Source: Sphaerotilus natans
GTDB lineage: Bacteria > Pseudomonadota > Gammaproteobacteria > Burkholderiales > Burkholderiaceae_C
Assembly (NCBI RefSeq): GCF_900156335.1
Contig: NZ_FTMZ01000003.1
Coordinates: 189,950 to 253,949 of the forward strand
Direction: 5' to 3'
Length of the DNA stretch: 64,000 nucleotides
Positions 1 through 9,967 of the stretch are shown piece by piece; position 1 is the stretch's first letter, and the number at the start of each line of letters is the position of its first letter. A program made the position numbers and the translations under genes. Below the pieces are notes generated by a model, which did not search any database, had not been told where the DNA came from, and saw only the letters and a list, made by a program, of their open reading frames with translations.

Positions 1-1467
1 TGGCTCGCGGTGTATCCCGAGATCTTCCTGCTGGTGATGACCTGCGTGGTCGCGCTGGCCGACCTTTTCGTCACCGACCCGAAGCGCACGCCCACCCATG
101 TGCTGACGCTGCTGACGCTGGCCGGCGTCGGCGCGATGCACTGGACCTACATCCAGGACGGCGAGACCCTCTATGCGATGAACCGCATGGTGGTGTCCGA
201 TCCGATGGGGCATCTGCTGGCCCTGTTCGCGGTGATCGCGATCGCGGTCACGCTGATCTATGCGCGCCCCTACGCCGAGAGCCGCGAGATGCTCAAGGGC
301 GAGCTGTACTCGCTCAGCCTGTTCTCGCTGCTGGGCATCTCGGTGATGGTGTCGGCCAACAACCTGCTGGTCACCTACATCGGCCTGGAGCTGATGAGCC
401 TGTCGCTGTACGCGCTGGTGGCGCTGCGCCGCGACCACGCCCAGTCGACCGAAGCCGCGATGAAGTACTTCGTGCTCGGCGCGCTGGCCTCCGGTTTCCT
501 GCTCTACGGCATGTCGATGCTGTACGGCGCGACCGGCTCGCTGGACATCGGCACCATCTTCGACGTCATCGCCAAGGGCGAGGCCAACCGTCAGGTGCTG
601 ACCTTCGGTCTGGTGTTCATCGTCTCCGGTCTGGCCTTCAAGCTCGGCGCCGTGCCCTTCCACATGTGGGTGCCTGACGTCTACCAGGGTGCGCCGACCG
701 CGGCCACGCTGCTGATCGCCGGTGCGCCGAAGATCGCCTCCTTCGGCATGGCGATGCGCCTGCTGGTCGACGGCATGATGGGCCTGGCCGCCGACTGGCA
801 GCAGATGCTGGGCGTGCTGGCGGTGTGCTCGCTGCTGATCGGCAACCTGGCGGCGATCGCGCAGACCAACCTCAAGCGCATGCTGGCCTACTCGACCATC
901 GCGCAGATGGGCTTCCTGCTGCTGGGCATGATCGCCGGCGTGGTCAACGGCAACACCCTGTCGGCCGCCAACGCCTACAGCTCGTCGCTGTTCTACATCC
1001 TGACCTACGTGGTCACGACGCTGGGCACCTTCGGTCTGATCATGCTGCTGGCGCGTCAGGGCTTCGAGGCCGAGGACATCGCCGACCTGGCCGGCCTGCA
1101 CAAGCGCAGCCCGGTGCTGGCCGCGGTGATGGCGATCTTCCTGTTCTCGCTGGCTGGCGTGCCGCCGATGGTGGGCTTCCATGCCAAGCTGGCGGTGCTG
1201 CAGGCGCTGATCTCCACCAACGATCCGGTGCTGATCCAGCTGGCCATCTTCGGTGTGGTGATGTCGCTGATCGGCGCCTTCTACTACATCCGCGTCGTCA
1301 AGGTCATGTACTTCGACGAGCCGAAGGACAGCTCGACGATCGTCATCGCCGGCGGTCCGCGCACTGTGCTGTCGCTCAACGGCGCCGCGGTGCTGCTGCT
1401 GGGCATCATCCCGGGCGGCCTGATGACGCTGTGCTCGCAGGCCATCGTCAAGTCGCTGGCCGGCTGA
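1..1467 (+). CDS. nuoN: NADH-quinone oxidoreductase subunit N, 5' end cut by window edge
   Basis: Membrane subunit of respiratory complex I, an antiporter-like proton channel in the inner membrane. About 13 hydrophobic helices fill the protein. The conserved NuoN core is present, including [17 protein letters not shown] near residue 120 and [11 protein letters not shown] near residue 295. The reading frame is open to base 1: Trp-Leu-Ala precede the Val/GTG at 10, matching the usual LAVYPEIF start region of Burkholderiales NuoN. The true start codon therefore lies left of the window, and GTG at 10 should not be taken as the start. It would be the last gene of a nuo operon lying to the left. 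Confidence 0.97.
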   Translation, partial: WLAVYPEIFLLVMTCVVALADLFVTDPKRTPTHVLTLLTLAGVGAMHWTYIQDGETLYAMNRMVVSDPMGHLLALFAVIAIAVTLIYARPYAESREMLKGELYSLSLFSLLGISVMVSANNLLVTYIGLELMSLSLYALVALRRDHAQSTEAAMKYFVLGALASGFLLYGMSMLYGATGSLDIGTIFDVIAKGEANRQVLTFGLVFIVSGLAFKLGAVPFHMWVPDVYQGAPTAATLLIAGAPKIASFGMAMRLLVDGMMGLAADWQQMLGVLAVCSLLIGNLAAIAQTNLKRMLAYSTIAQMGFLLLGMIAGVVNGNTLSAANAYSSSLFYILTYVVTTLGTFGLIMLLARQGFEAEDIADLAGLHKRSPVLAAVMAIFLFSLAGVPPMVGFHAKLAVLQALISTNDPVLIQLAIFGVVMSLIGAFYYIRVVKVMYFDEPKDSSTIVIAGGPRTVLSLNGAAVLLLGIIPGGLMTLCSQAIVKSLAG

Positions 1468-1502
1468 TCGTCGCTCAGTGCTGACCTGATGGAGTCGCTG
1501 GG

Positions 1503-1802
1503 GTGAGTTCCTCTGCCTCGATCTGGCTGGTGCTGCTGCTTGCAGCAGTGCTGGCCAACCTGCCGTTCGTCACCGAACGGCTTTTTGCATTGGGCCCGCT
1601 GCGCGCGCCGAAGGCCTTGGCCTGGCGTCTGCTGGAGCTGCTGCTGCATACCGGGATCGTCATCCTGGTCGGGCGGCTGCTGGAGTCGCGCGCCGGCCAG
1701 ATGGTGCCGCAGGGCTGGCAGTTCTATGCCGTGCTGCTGTGCCTGATGCTGACGCTGGCCTTTCCCGGCTTCGTCTGGCGCTACCTGCGCCGTCAGCGCT
1801 GA
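1503..1802 (+). CDS. DUF2818 family small membrane protein
   Basis: A 99-residue protein with three hydrophobic segments (about 7-25, 44-60 and 74-92), a NLPFVTERL motif near the start and a basic C-terminus. It fits the DUF2818 family, which in betaproteobacteria usually sits directly after nuoN. No function is known. It starts with GTG 35 bases after nuoN and is followed 7 bases later by the NUDIX gene, so it is probably cotranscribed with nuoN. Confidence 0.85.
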   Translation: MSSSASIWLVLLLAAVLANLPFVTERLFALGPLRAPKALAWRLLELLLHTGIVILVGRLLESRAGQMVPQGWQFYAVLLCLMLTLAFPGFVWRYLRRQR

Positions 1803-1809
1803 CACTTCC

Positions 1810-2430
1810 ATGCTCCCTGAATTCGCCGATCTGCCCGAGGGCGACGACCACCTGCGCGAGCAGCGCCTGGACTCGACGCAGGCCCACTCGGGCCGCTTCC
1901 TGCAGGTGATGCATGACACGGTGCGCCTGCCCGACGGCTCGGTCTCCTACCGCGAGTACATCGTCCACCCGGGCGCGGTCATGGTGGTGCCGATCCTCGA
2001 CGACGGCCGCCTGCTGCTCGAGCGCCAGTATCGCTATCCGCACCACCGCGCCTTCATCGAGTTTCCCGCGGGCAAGATCGATGCCGGCGAGGCCGGCATC
2101 ACCTGCGGCGTGCGCGAGCTGCATGAGGAGACCGGCTGCAGCGCTGCCGAGTGGGCGCTGGCCGGCGAGCTGCGCAACGCGATCGCCTATTCCGACGAGC
2201 GCATCGAGATCTGGTTCGCACGCGGCCTGACGGTCGGCGAGCGCCGCCTCGACGAGGGCGAGTTCCTCGATGTCTTTGCCGCCAGCGAGCAGCAGCTCTC
2301 CGACTGGGTGCGCGACGGCGAGGTGACCGACGCCAAGACGATGATTGCGCTGCTGTGGATCCAGCAATGGCGCGCCGGCCGCTGGGCCTTGGACTGGCGG
2401 CCTGCCGAGGCCTGGAGCCGCGGCCGATAA
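1810..2430 (+). CDS. NUDIX hydrolase, ADP-ribose pyrophosphatase type
   Basis: A 206-residue cytoplasmic hydrolase of nucleoside diphosphates linked to another moiety, probably ADP-ribose. The NUDIX box runs from GKIDAGE to RELHEETGC (about residues 89-111), with the REL-HEE metal-binding core intact. The upstream IVHPGAVMVVPILDDG stretch is the usual ADP-ribose pyrophosphatase strand. It lies 7 bases after the DUF2818 gene and 9 bases before the DUF1178 gene, consistent with one operon. The substrate is inferred from family resemblance only. Confidence 0.9.
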   Translation: MLPEFADLPEGDDHLREQRLDSTQAHSGRFLQVMHDTVRLPDGSVSYREYIVHPGAVMVVPILDDGRLLLERQYRYPHHRAFIEFPAGKIDAGEAGITCGVRELHEETGCSAAEWALAGELRNAIAYSDERIEIWFARGLTVGERRLDEGEFLDVFAASEQQLSDWVRDGEVTDAKTMIALLWIQQWRAGRWALDWRPAEAWSRGR

Positions 2431-2439
2431 TTCCGGTCC

Positions 2440-2934
2440 ATGAAAGTATTCGATCTGCAGTGCGAGGCCGGGCACGGCTTCGAGGGCTGGTTCGGCTCCG
2501 AGGAGGACTACCAGTCCCAGTGCGCGCGCGGCCTGCTGACCTGTCCGCTGTGCGGCAGCGCCGAGGTGGTGCGTCTGCCCTCGGCGCCGCGGCTGAACCT
2601 GTCGGCTGCGCGGGCCTCGGCGCCGGCCACACGTTCCGCCGCGCCCGTGCAGGTGCCGGCAGCCCGACCGGTCTCCCATCCCGCGCCGGCGGCCACGCCC
2701 GAGCGCCAGCAGGCCGAGGCGATCTTCCTGCAGGCGGTGCGCCATGTGCTGGCGCACACCGAGGATGTCGGTCCGCGCTTCGCCGAGGAGGCCCGGCGCA
2801 TCCATCACGGCGATGCCGAGGCCCGCGGCATTCGCGGCCAGGCTACGCCCGAGGAGCGCCGCGAGCTGCGCGAGGAGGGCATCGAGGTGCTTGCGCTGCC
2901 GGTGCCCGAAGGCCTGGACGGTCCGCTGCAGTAG
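2440..2934 (+). CDS. DUF1178 family protein
   Basis: A 164-residue protein with the DUF1178 N-terminus: KVFDLQCEAGHGFEGWF, then a CPLCGS zinc-ribbon-like knuckle near residue 36. Paired Cys (C8 region and CPLC) suggest metal binding. A low-complexity Ala/Pro linker (about 50-85) separates it from a conserved helical C-terminus with ARRIHHGDAEARGIRGQAT. Function unknown. It is the last gene of the plus-strand run after nuoN and converges on the flavin oxidase gene, with a 30-bp gap. Confidence 0.88.
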   Translation: MKVFDLQCEAGHGFEGWFGSEEDYQSQCARGLLTCPLCGSAEVVRLPSAPRLNLSAARASAPATRSAAPVQVPAARPVSHPAPAATPERQQAEAIFLQAVRHVLAHTEDVGPRFAEEARRIHHGDAEARGIRGQATPEERRELREEGIEVLALPVPEGLDGPLQ

Positions 2935-2964
2935 CCGCCGGCCCGGGCCGCTCGGCGCCTCGCT

Positions 2965-4389
2965 TCAGTCGGCCGGCAGCATCCGGTCCGGGTTCATCCG
3001 GCCCTCGGGGTCGAGCGCCTGCTTGATCGAGCGCATCAGCGCCAGCGCCACCGGCGACTTGCGCCGCTGCAGCTCGTCGCGCTTGAGCCGGCCGATGCCG
3101 TGCTCGGCCGAGATCGTGCCGCGGTGCGCCTGCACCGCGTCGTGCACCAGCGTGTTGACGGCATCCTCCTGCTCGGCCAGGAAGCGCTTCGGATCCTCGC
3201 CCTCGGGCGCCTGCACGTTGTAGTGCAGGTTGCCGTCGCCGAGGTGGCCGAAGGTGACCGGCCGCACGCCCGGCCAGCGCGTGCGCAGTGCCGCGTCCGT
3301 GCGGGCGACGAACTCGGGGATCGCCGACACCGGCAGCCCGATGTCGTGCTTGATGTTGAGCCCCTCGGCCGACTGCGCCGCCGACACCGACTCGCGCAGC
3401 TGCCACATCGCGCGCGACTGCGCCAGCGACTGCGCCACCGCCGCATCCTGGATCGTGCCCGCCGACAGCGCCCGCGCCAGCAGCGCCTCGAGCAGGCCCT
3501 GCGCATGGGCCTCGCCCTCGCTGTCGGAGAGCTCCATCAGCACCGTCCAGGCACAGGCCGGCAGTGGCTGCGGGATCTGCGGGAAATGCCGCGCCACCAG
3601 CGACAGCGCATGCCGGCCGATCACCTCGAAGCCGGTCAGCGCGTCGCCCGCCTGGCCGCGCGCCAGGCGCAGCAGCGCCACGCAGGCTTCCAGCGAGTCG
3701 CAGGCCGCCAGCGCGGTGCGGGTGGCCGCCGGCTGCGGCTGCAGCTTCATGACCGCCGCGGTGATCACGCCCAGCGTGCCCTCGCTGCCGATGTAGAGGT
3801 GGCGCAGGTCGTAGCCGGTGTTGTCCTTGCGCAGGCCGGAGAGGCCGTCCCAGATCTCGCCGGCGGGCGTGACCACCTCCAGCCCCAGGCAGAGCTCGCG
3901 GGCGTTGCCGTGGCGCAGTACCTGGGTGCCGCCGGCATTGGTCGCCAGATTGCCGCCGACGGTGCAGCTGCCCTCCGAGGCCAGGCTCAGGGGCAGCCAC
4001 AGCCCTGAAGCCTCGGCGGCCTGCTGCGCGGCCTGCAGCACGCAGCCGGCCTCGACCGTCATCGTCAGGTTGGCCGGGTCGATCGCGCGCACCCGATCGA
4101 GCCGGCGCAGGCTCAGCAGCAGCTGCGTGCCGCTGGCGTCGGGCACCGAGGCGCCGACCAGGCCGGTGTTGCCGCCCTGCGGCACGACCGCGACGCGGTG
4201 CTCGGCGCACAGGCGCATCACCGCGGCGACCTCCTCGGTCGTGCCGGGCCGGGCCACCGCCAGCGCGCGGCCGGGCCAGCGCCGGCGCCAGTCCACTGTC
4301 CAGGCCGAGAGATCGCCCTCGCGCAGCACCTGCGCCGCGCCGATCCGCGCGGCCAGGCCTTCGAGGAACTGCGCGGTGTCTGTGCTCAT
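2965..4389 (-). CDS. FAD-binding oxidase/dehydrogenase (GlcD / D-2-hydroxyacid type)
   Basis: A 474-residue flavoprotein of the vanillyl-alcohol-oxidase fold, oxidising a 2-hydroxy acid such as D-lactate, glycolate or 2-hydroxyglutarate. The FAD-binding region holds VVPQGGNTGLVGASVPD (about residues 70-86) and GNLATNAGGTQVLRHGN (about 145-161). The C-terminal cap has GHLGDGNLHYN and ends in SAEHGIGRLKRDEL, typical of the family. The start at MSTDTAQFL (4389) is chosen because family members begin about here. It overlaps the stop of the DUF2069 gene by four bases (ATGA), implying translational coupling. The exact substrate cannot be read from sequence. Confidence 0.9.
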   Translation of the reverse strand: MSTDTAQFLEGLAARIGAAQVLREGDLSAWTVDWRRRWPGRALAVARPGTTEEVAAVMRLCAEHRVAVVPQGGNTGLVGASVPDASGTQLLLSLRRLDRVRAIDPANLTMTVEAGCVLQAAQQAAEASGLWLPLSLASEGSCTVGGNLATNAGGTQVLRHGNARELCLGLEVVTPAGEIWDGLSGLRKDNTGYDLRHLYIGSEGTLGVITAAVMKLQPQPAATRTALAACDSLEACVALLRLARGQAGDALTGFEVIGRHALSLVARHFPQIPQPLPACAWTVLMELSDSEGEAHAQGLLEALLARALSAGTIQDAAVAQSLAQSRAMWQLRESVSAAQSAEGLNIKHDIGLPVSAIPEFVARTDAALRTRWPGVRPVTFGHLGDGNLHYNVQAPEGEDPKRFLAEQEDAVNTLVHDAVQAHRGTISAEHGIGRLKRDELQRRKSPVALALMRSIKQALDPEGRMNPDRMLPAD

Positions 4390-4856
4390 GCGGCAGTCTC
4401 TGCGGGTTCTTGCGCAGCCAGCAGGCGGCCGGCCGCCAGCCGGGCCCGCACATGCCAGGCGCAGGCGCCGAACAGCAGCACCGACAGCACGATCTCGGTC
4501 AGGGCCAGCGCCGGGCCCCAGCCGCGTTCGCCCAGCACCCGCACGCCGCCCTCGGCCGCGTAGAGCCAGACCGCCAGGCTCAGCCAGCGGTAGGTGTAGA
4601 GCCGCATGCGCCACAGGCCGGGCAGGGCCAGCACCAGCGGCAGCACCTTGATCGCCAGCGTGCCGCGCCCGGTCGGGGCCAGCACCAGCTCCCACAGCAG
4701 CCCGAGCACGACCAGCGCCAGGCACAGCCCGAAGGTCAGCCAGCGGCTGCGCTGCACCGCAGGCGTGGGCGGGCGCGGCTGGCCGTCGACCGGATCGATC
4801 GGGTCGACCGGATGGGCGGCATTCGGGTGGGTGGAGGGGGCGGGAGCGTCGTTCAT
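4386..4856 (-). CDS. DUF2069 membrane protein
   Basis: A 156-residue inner-membrane protein with four predicted helices after a Pro-rich N-terminal tail: about 42-60, 70-85, 95-110 and 118-136. It matches DUF2069, a small family of unknown function in betaproteobacteria and gammaproteobacteria. The start at 4856 (MNDAPAP) is a choice. An upstream in-frame Met would lengthen only the disordered tail. It is translationally coupled to the downstream flavin oxidase and divergent from the YihY gene. Confidence 0.8.
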   Translation of the reverse strand: MNDAPAPSTHPNAAHPVDPIDPVDGQPRPPTPAVQRSRWLTFGLCLALVVLGLLWELVLAPTGRGTLAIKVLPLVLALPGLWRMRLYTYRWLSLAVWLYAAEGGVRVLGERGWGPALALTEIVLSVLLFGACAWHVRARLAAGRLLAAQEPAETAA

Positions 4857-4914
4857 GTTGGCGGGGATCGTGGTCGTTCCCGGGCGGGCCGGGGGCTTTG
4901 GCATGATATCCGTC

Positions 4915-6153
4915 ATGAATATTTCCCGATCGTTCTCCCGATCGCACTGGCCCTGGCGCGAGACCCTGCAGACCCTGCGCCAGCGCTTTCGCGAGGACCG
5001 GCTGGGCGTGGCCGCCGGCAGCCTGACCTTCACCACCACCGTCTCGCTGGTGCCGCTGCTGACGGTGGCCTTCGCGATCTTCACCGTCTTCCCGATGTTC
5101 GGCAGCCTGCGCAAGGCGCTGGAGCTGTACTTCCTGCAGAACCTGGTGCCCGACGCGATCGCGCGGCCGGTGCTGCAGCAGCTCACGCTGTTCGCCACCA
5201 AGGCCAGCCGGGTCGGTGCGGTGGGCCTGGTGGTGCTCTTCTTCACCGCGATCGCGATGCTGCTGACCATCGACCGCTCGCTCAACGCGATCTGGCGGGT
5301 GCGCCAGCCCCGGTCGCTGACCCGGCGGGTGCTGGTGTACTGGACCACTGCCACGCTCGGGCCGCTGATGCTGGGCTTCAGCCTGTCGCTGACCTCCTGG
5401 GCCCTGACCGCGTCGCGCGATGTGGTCGAGAGCCTGCCGGGCGGAGTGGCGCTGCTGCTGGGGCTGGCCGAACTGCTGCTGATGGCCCTGGGCGCAGCGA
5501 TGCTGTTCCGCTTCGTGCCCAACACCCAGGTGCGCTGGGCCCATGCCTTGGCCGGCGGGACCTTCGTCGCGGTGGCCTTCGAGATCGCCAAGAAGCTGCT
5601 GGCCTGGTACTTGAGCCTGGTGCCGACCTACACCACGATCTACGGCGCCTTCGCGACCCTGCCGATCCTGCTGATCTGGATCTATCTGGGCTGGGTCATC
5701 GTGCTGCTTGGCGCGGTGGTGGCGGCCTACATGCCCAGCCTAGACCTGCGGGTGCGTCGGCGCGAGTACCGGCCGGGCTGGCGTTTCGTGCTCGCGCTGG
5801 AACTGCTGGGCGAGCTGGCGCAGGCGCGCCAGACGCCTGCGCGCGGCATGGCGCTGGCCGCGCTGTGCGAGCGCCTGCGCCTGGATCCGCTGCAGGCCGA
5901 GCCGGTGCTGGAGGTGCTGCAGCGCCTCGACTGGATCGGCCTGCTGGCCGAGGACGGCCAGGCGCGCCATGTGCTGCTCACCGAGCCGGTGACCACGCCC
6001 CTGGCGCCGCTGGTCGAGCGGCTGCTGCTGGCCGACGATCCGCTGCTGCTGCCGCTGCAGCAGCGCACCGGTCTGGCCGCGCTCACCCTGGCCGATGCCC
6101 TGGTCCGACCCGGGGCGCCTGACCGCCTGGAGCCGGAACATTCCGTGAACTGA
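4915..6153 (+). CDS. YihY/BrkB family inner-membrane protein
   Basis: A 412-residue protein with the YihY/virulence-factor-BrkB signature: FREDRLGVAAGSLTFTTT near residue 24, then five to six hydrophobic helices through about residue 270. A soluble C-terminus (about 275-412) resembles a winged-helix-like tail seen in longer proteobacterial members. The family is often annotated as ribonuclease BN, but that assignment belongs to a different protein. It is a membrane protein of uncertain transport function. ATG at 4915 is taken. ATG at 4903, with a G-run 6-7 bases upstream, is an equally possible start that adds four residues. Confidence 0.85.
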   Translation: MNISRSFSRSHWPWRETLQTLRQRFREDRLGVAAGSLTFTTTVSLVPLLTVAFAIFTVFPMFGSLRKALELYFLQNLVPDAIARPVLQQLTLFATKASRVGAVGLVVLFFTAIAMLLTIDRSLNAIWRVRQPRSLTRRVLVYWTTATLGPLMLGFSLSLTSWALTASRDVVESLPGGVALLLGLAELLLMALGAAMLFRFVPNTQVRWAHALAGGTFVAVAFEIAKKLLAWYLSLVPTYTTIYGAFATLPILLIWIYLGWVIVLLGAVVAAYMPSLDLRVRRREYRPGWRFVLALELLGELAQARQTPARGMALAALCERLRLDPLQAEPVLEVLQRLDWIGLLAEDGQARHVLLTEPVTTPLAPLVERLLLADDPLLLPLQQRTGLAALTLADALVRPGAPDRLEPEHSVN

Positions 6154-6324
6154 AGTCCGGCAGCGCGGACCCGGACATGAGCCGGAGCAGCACCCGGACC
6201 CGGCAGGTTTTTGTGGTTTCAGCCGGGGAACCAGCGCCCTAGGCTTGCGCAGTCCTCGCAGCATGCCTGCGAGCATGATTCCTGTTGTTCCCCATTCCAG
6301 GCAGTTCGAGGGAAGGAAACCTGC

Positions 6325-7977
6325 ATGCGCACCAATCTGCCGATCACCCAGCGGGAGTATCCCTTCCCGGCCGGGCAGGCACTGGTCTCCACGACCGATC
6401 TCCAGGGGCGGATCCTCTATTGCAATCCGGCCTTCATCGAGGTCAGCGGCTACACCCGTGAGGAGCTGCTCGGTCAGCCCCACAATATGATCCGTCACCC
6501 CGACATGCCGGAGGAGGCCTTCCGCGACATGTGGCAGACGATCGAGTCAGGGCAGCCCTGGTCCGGACTGGTGAAGAACCGGCGCAAGAACGGCGATCAC
6601 TACTGGGTCATGGCCAATGTGACGCCGCTGCTCGATGGCGATCGGCCGGTGGGCTACATGTCGGTGCGCACCCTGCCGGACCGTCAGCAGGTGAGCGAGG
6701 CCGAGACCTTGTATGCCCGCATGCGCGAGGCGGCGAGCCGCGGCGGTGGCGGCGGGCCGCGCCTGCAGGCGGGCCGTCTGGCACCTCAGGGGGTGCTGGC
6801 CCGCGGGATGGACCGCCTGCAGGGCGACGGGCACTGGCGCACCCAGGCGCTGTGCCTGCTTGGCGTGGCCGGTGGCTGGGGCTGCGCGCAGCTGATGTCG
6901 ATCTGGCCGGGGCGGCTTTCCACCACCGCTGCGGCTGCACTGCTGGCTGCCGGCTTGTCGGTCGGCGTGGCCGCACTGATTCGCCGTCAGAACCAGGAGC
7001 CGCTCAAGGATCTGCTGCGCTTTGCCAACCGGCTGGCCGCCGGCGATCTGACCGGGCAGCTGCGGGCAGGTCAGGCCGGGCTGAGCGGTCGGCTGGCGTG
7101 CGCGCTCAACCAGCTTTCGGTCAATCTGATGGCCATCGTCGGCGACACCCGTGCTGGTGTCGATCGGCTGCGGCACACCTCGCAGGATCTGGCGGGTGGC
7201 AACCGCGATCTGGCCGAGCGCACCGAGTCCCAGGCCTCCAGCCTGGAGCAGACCTCCGCGTCGATGGCCGAGATCACCGAGACGGTGCGCCACAGCGCCG
7301 ACACCGCCCGCGATGTCGCCGACGTGGCGCGCCAGGCGGCCGACGTGACCGCGCGCAGCACCGAGGCGGTCAGGGAAGTCACCGTCACGGTCGAGGCGAT
7401 CGCCGACGCCTCGCGACGCATCCGCGAGATCACTCAGGTGATCGACGGCATCGCGCTGCAGACCAATCTGCTGGCGCTCAATGCCGCGGTGGAGGCCGCG
7501 CGTGCTGGCGAGCAGGGGCGCGGCTTCGGTGTCGTGGCCGGCGAGGTGCGCCAGCTCGCGCAGCGCACCTCGGTGGCAGCCCGCGAGATCAAGGATCTGA
7601 TCGAGGACGCGGGTCTGAAGGTCGAGGCCGGCTCCGAGCAGACCCGTCGGGCCTGCGGCACGATGGAGGAGGCCCAGGCGGCGGTGCAGCGCATGAGCGA
7701 GCTGGTGGCAGGCATCAGCGCCGGTGCCTCCGAGCAGCTCAACGGCATCTCCCAGATCAACGAGGCGGTCTCGCACATGGATCAGCTGACGCAGAAGAAT
7801 GCGGCGCTGGTCGACGAGCTGTCCTCGGCGTCCGAGACGGTCACCGTGCAGGCCCAGGCGGTGACCGAGGCGGTGGCGGTGTTCCGGCTCGATGCGGCGG
7901 CGCCGGCGCTGGCCCACGCCAGCGATGCGGTCAGCCTGCGTCGGGAGATGAAGGCGCGTCGGCTGGCGACGGCCTGA
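6325..7977 (+). CDS. Aer-like PAS methyl-accepting chemotaxis protein
   Basis: A 550-residue energy or redox taxis receptor. The N-terminal PAS domain (about 15-115) has [19 protein letters not shown] and [11 protein letters not shown], as in Aer, whose PAS binds FAD. Two hydrophobic helices follow (about 177-195 and 200-220) with almost no periplasmic loop. A HAMP domain (about 222-275) then leads to a cytoplasmic signalling coiled coil carrying the hairpin tip [23 protein letters not shown] 6325 is preceded by GAAGGAAA as ribosome binding site. The gene ends tail-to-tail with the hydrolase gene, overlapping 47 bases. FAD as cofactor is inferred from Aer. Confidence 0.92.
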   Translation: MRTNLPITQREYPFPAGQALVSTTDLQGRILYCNPAFIEVSGYTREELLGQPHNMIRHPDMPEEAFRDMWQTIESGQPWSGLVKNRRKNGDHYWVMANVTPLLDGDRPVGYMSVRTLPDRQQVSEAETLYARMREAASRGGGGGPRLQAGRLAPQGVLARGMDRLQGDGHWRTQALCLLGVAGGWGCAQLMSIWPGRLSTTAAAALLAAGLSVGVAALIRRQNQEPLKDLLRFANRLAAGDLTGQLRAGQAGLSGRLACALNQLSVNLMAIVGDTRAGVDRLRHTSQDLAGGNRDLAERTESQASSLEQTSASMAEITETVRHSADTARDVADVARQAADVTARSTEAVREVTVTVEAIADASRRIREITQVIDGIALQTNLLALNAAVEAARAGEQGRGFGVVAGEVRQLAQRTSVAAREIKDLIEDAGLKVEAGSEQTRRACGTMEEAQAAVQRMSELVAGISAGASEQLNGISQINEAVSHMDQLTQKNAALVDELSSASETVTVQAQAVTEAVAVFRLDAAAPALAHASDAVSLRREMKARRLATA

Positions 7978-8845
7978 CAGGACGGAGCATCGTCTCGGCC
8001 TGCAGCACGGCCTGCAGCGCCGCGGCGAAGCCCTCGGGGTCGTCTTCCATCATCGCGTGGCCGGCCTGCGCCAGTGTGTGCGACCTGGCCTGCAGCGCAT
8101 CCCTCAGCGCGGCGGTGCGTCGCACCGGGGTCATCTGGTCGAGTTCGCCGCAGATCAGGTGACATCGGGGCGGACGATCGGCCTGGGCCAGCCGGTGTGC
8201 GGCCGCCAGGGCCGCGTCGTAGCGATCACAGGCGGCCAGGTCCAGCTCCAGCAAGGTGCGTCGGCCTTCGGGCAGCAGTCGTGCATCGCAGCCGGCCAGC
8301 ACCTGCTGCATGCGTGCCCGGCTGGCGGCCTGGCGCTCGGCGCGGCCGTCCGACGGGCCCGCATGCGACAGCGAGGCGATCAGCTCGATCGCCTGGAGCG
8401 GGGCATCGGCGGCCTGCTGCAGCAGGACCGGTGCCACCCGCATCGGGAACGCGGTGCCGACCAGCACCAGATCGCTGATCTGCGGATCTTGCGGCGCCCC
8501 GTCCTGCCGTGCCAGACGTGCGGCCACCTCCAGAGCGATCAGCGAGCCCATGCTGTGGCCGACCAGCACGACCTGCCCGAGCCCGGCCGATCGCAGCAGG
8601 GCCAGCACGGTGTCGGCCATCGCGCCGATGTCCGCGTCAGGCGGGCCCTCGCTGAGGCCGTGGCCGGGCAGGTCCGGCACCAGCACGCCCAGGCCCTGCG
8701 TCTGGCACCAGCGCGCCGCATGCGTCCAGACGCTGCGGTCGTTGAGCGCGCCATGCACGAACACGACACATTGCGAATCGGGGGTGGCGCCAGGCGTCTG
8801 GTCGGCATGCAGCTGGCGTCCGGCCAGCGTGAATCGCATCGGCAT
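7931..8845 (-). CDS. alpha/beta-fold hydrolase
   Basis: A 304-residue serine hydrolase of the Abhydrolase_1 family. Visible are the oxyanion HG in [11 protein letters not shown], the nucleophile elbow GHSMGS (about residue 107), the acid in CGELDQMTP and the His in AGHAMMEDD. No signal peptide, so it is cytoplasmic. Substrate unknown; the closest families include C-C hydrolases and haloperoxidase-like esterases. The start at 8845 has GAGGAGA 9 bases upstream. It is divergent from the CBS gene and converges with the chemoreceptor gene. Confidence 0.88.
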   Translation of the reverse strand: MPMRFTLAGRQLHADQTPGATPDSQCVVFVHGALNDRSVWTHAARWCQTQGLGVLVPDLPGHGLSEGPPDADIGAMADTVLALLRSAGLGQVVLVGHSMGSLIALEVAARLARQDGAPQDPQISDLVLVGTAFPMRVAPVLLQQAADAPLQAIELIASLSHAGPSDGRAERQAASRARMQQVLAGCDARLLPEGRRTLLELDLAACDRYDAALAAAHRLAQADRPPRCHLICGELDQMTPVRRTAALRDALQARSHTLAQAGHAMMEDDPEGFAAALQAVLQAETMLRPVRPSPADAPSSPDAG

Positions 8846-8863
8846 CACACAGGTCTCCTCGGG

Positions 8864-8892
8864 GTGAACTCGGGCGGGATGTGGGCTATATT
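8864..8892 (+). promoter_or_regulatory. candidate sigma70 promoter of the CBS-domain gene
   Basis: A TATATT -10 hexamer at 8887-8892, with a weak -35 (GTGAAC, three of six matches) 17 bases upstream at 8864-8869. It is about 55 bases before the ATG at 8948. It stands out as an AT-rich hexamer in a GC-rich intergenic region. Confidence 0.4.
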
Positions 8893-8947
8893 GGCGCAAC
8901 ACCCGCGTTTCTTGCGTCCCGAATCCGACAACTCCAAGGACCTCCCC

Positions 8948-9415
8948 ATGAAAGTCAGCGACATCCTGCGTGTCAAGGGAAACACGCTCTTCACCGTCAC
9001 CCCGAACCAGCCGCTGGCCGAAGCCGTGGCCGTGATGGCCGAGCATGACATCGGCTCGCTGGTGGTCATGGAGCACGGCGATCTGGTCGGCATGCTCACC
9101 TTCCGCGAGGTCATCCAGGCGACCGTGCGCAACCAGGGCTCCATCGGCGCGATGACGGTGCGCGGCGTGATGGACGACCACCCGCTGACCTGCACGCCCG
9201 GCACCGAGATGGACGAGGTGCGTCGCATGATGCTCGAGCGCCATGCTCGCTACATGCCGGTCATGAGCGCCCGCACGCTGATGGGCGTGATCTCCTTCTA
9301 CGACGTGGCCAAGGCGGTGGTCGACAGCCAGGACTTCGAGAACCGCATGCTCAAGGCCTACATCCGCGACTGGCCGGCCGAGGCCGGCAGCGACGAGGCC
9401 GCCTCGCGCACCTGA
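8948..9415 (+). CDS. two-CBS-domain protein
   Basis: A 155-residue cytoplasmic protein made of a tandem CBS pair (about 1-62 and 72-130), a module that binds adenosyl ligands and regulates partners. Motifs are AVAVMAEHDIGSLVVME in CBS1 and MMLERHARYMPVM in CBS2. The ribosome binding site AAGGA lies just upstream of 8948. The final 58 bases overlap, on the opposite strand, the end of the HAMP-like membrane protein gene. The partner is unknown. Confidence 0.9.
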   Translation: MKVSDILRVKGNTLFTVTPNQPLAEAVAVMAEHDIGSLVVMEHGDLVGMLTFREVIQATVRNQGSIGAMTVRGVMDDHPLTCTPGTEMDEVRRMMLERHARYMPVMSARTLMGVISFYDVAKAVVDSQDFENRMLKAYIRDWPAEAGSDEAASRT

Positions 9416-9849
9416 GGCACCTGATCGGCCTCGTCGTCATCCTCCGACGGCAGCACGACCGTCAGGTAATCGCCCAGCTCGCGAATGCGGCGCAGCACCT
9501 CGCCGCTTTCGTCCAGGCAAGGCACGGGGACCGGGTGCTCATAGTCGCCGCGCTGCAGCGCATCCAGCGCCTGCTGCGCCAGCAGCAGCGGCTTGGTCAG
9601 GGCGCGTCCATGCGACTGCACCAGCGCCAGCGCCACGCCGAGTGCGCCCAGCAGCAGTGCGCCAGCGAGCGGGCTGCCTGCCGGACCGGGCCACTGATGC
9701 GACACCAGCAGCGCCAGTGTGGCCAGACCCAGCGGCAGCAGGGCACACAGCAGCAGCCGGGTCCGGATCGACAGGGCGGGGCGGCGACGTCCGCGGGCGA
9801 TGCGGTGGCCGCTGCGAGAGCGTGGGGCGAGACGGGGGTGCTTGTGCAT
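9358..9849 (-). CDS. hypothetical membrane protein with HAMP-like tail
   Basis: A 163-residue protein with a very basic N-terminus (residues 1-28), two hydrophobic helices (about 30-49 and 60-78), and a cytoplasmic segment resembling a HAMP domain: ALTKPLLLAQQALDALQRGDY followed by ESGEVLRRIRELGDYL. No output domain follows, so it looks like a receptor N-terminus without its signalling part. The acidic tail continues into the overlap with the CBS gene. It could be a real small membrane protein or a decayed receptor. Confidence 0.55.
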   Translation of the reverse strand: MHKHPRLAPRSRSGHRIARGRRRPALSIRTRLLLCALLPLGLATLALLVSHQWPGPAGSPLAGALLLGALGVALALVQSHGRALTKPLLLAQQALDALQRGDYEHPVPVPCLDESGEVLRRIRELGDYLTVVLPSEDDDEADQVPQVREAASSLPASAGQSRM

Positions 9850-9885
9850 GGTTGTTTCAGCTTGTAACTGATCTGACCATGCCAT

Positions 9886-9918
9886 AAAAAAAGCACGGCG
9901 CCCTTAACGCACCGTGCT
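9886..9918 (-). terminator. Rho-independent terminator of cheW
   Basis: Read on the minus strand, a perfect 7-bp stem AGCACGG/CCGTGCT around a 13-base loop is followed by seven T residues (seen as AAAAAAA on the plus strand at 9886-9892). It lies 50 bases after the cheW stop. It is the clearest intrinsic terminator in the window. Confidence 0.8.
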
Positions 9919-9967
9919 GTCAACGAGTCAGGATGACTCGAGGCTGGAACCGAAAGCGGTCACCCGG

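Noticed and set aside
6155-6210. A terminator after the YihY gene
   Set aside because: A GTCCG/CGGAC hairpin is present but no T-run follows it closely. The later TTTTT is not adjacent to a stable stem.
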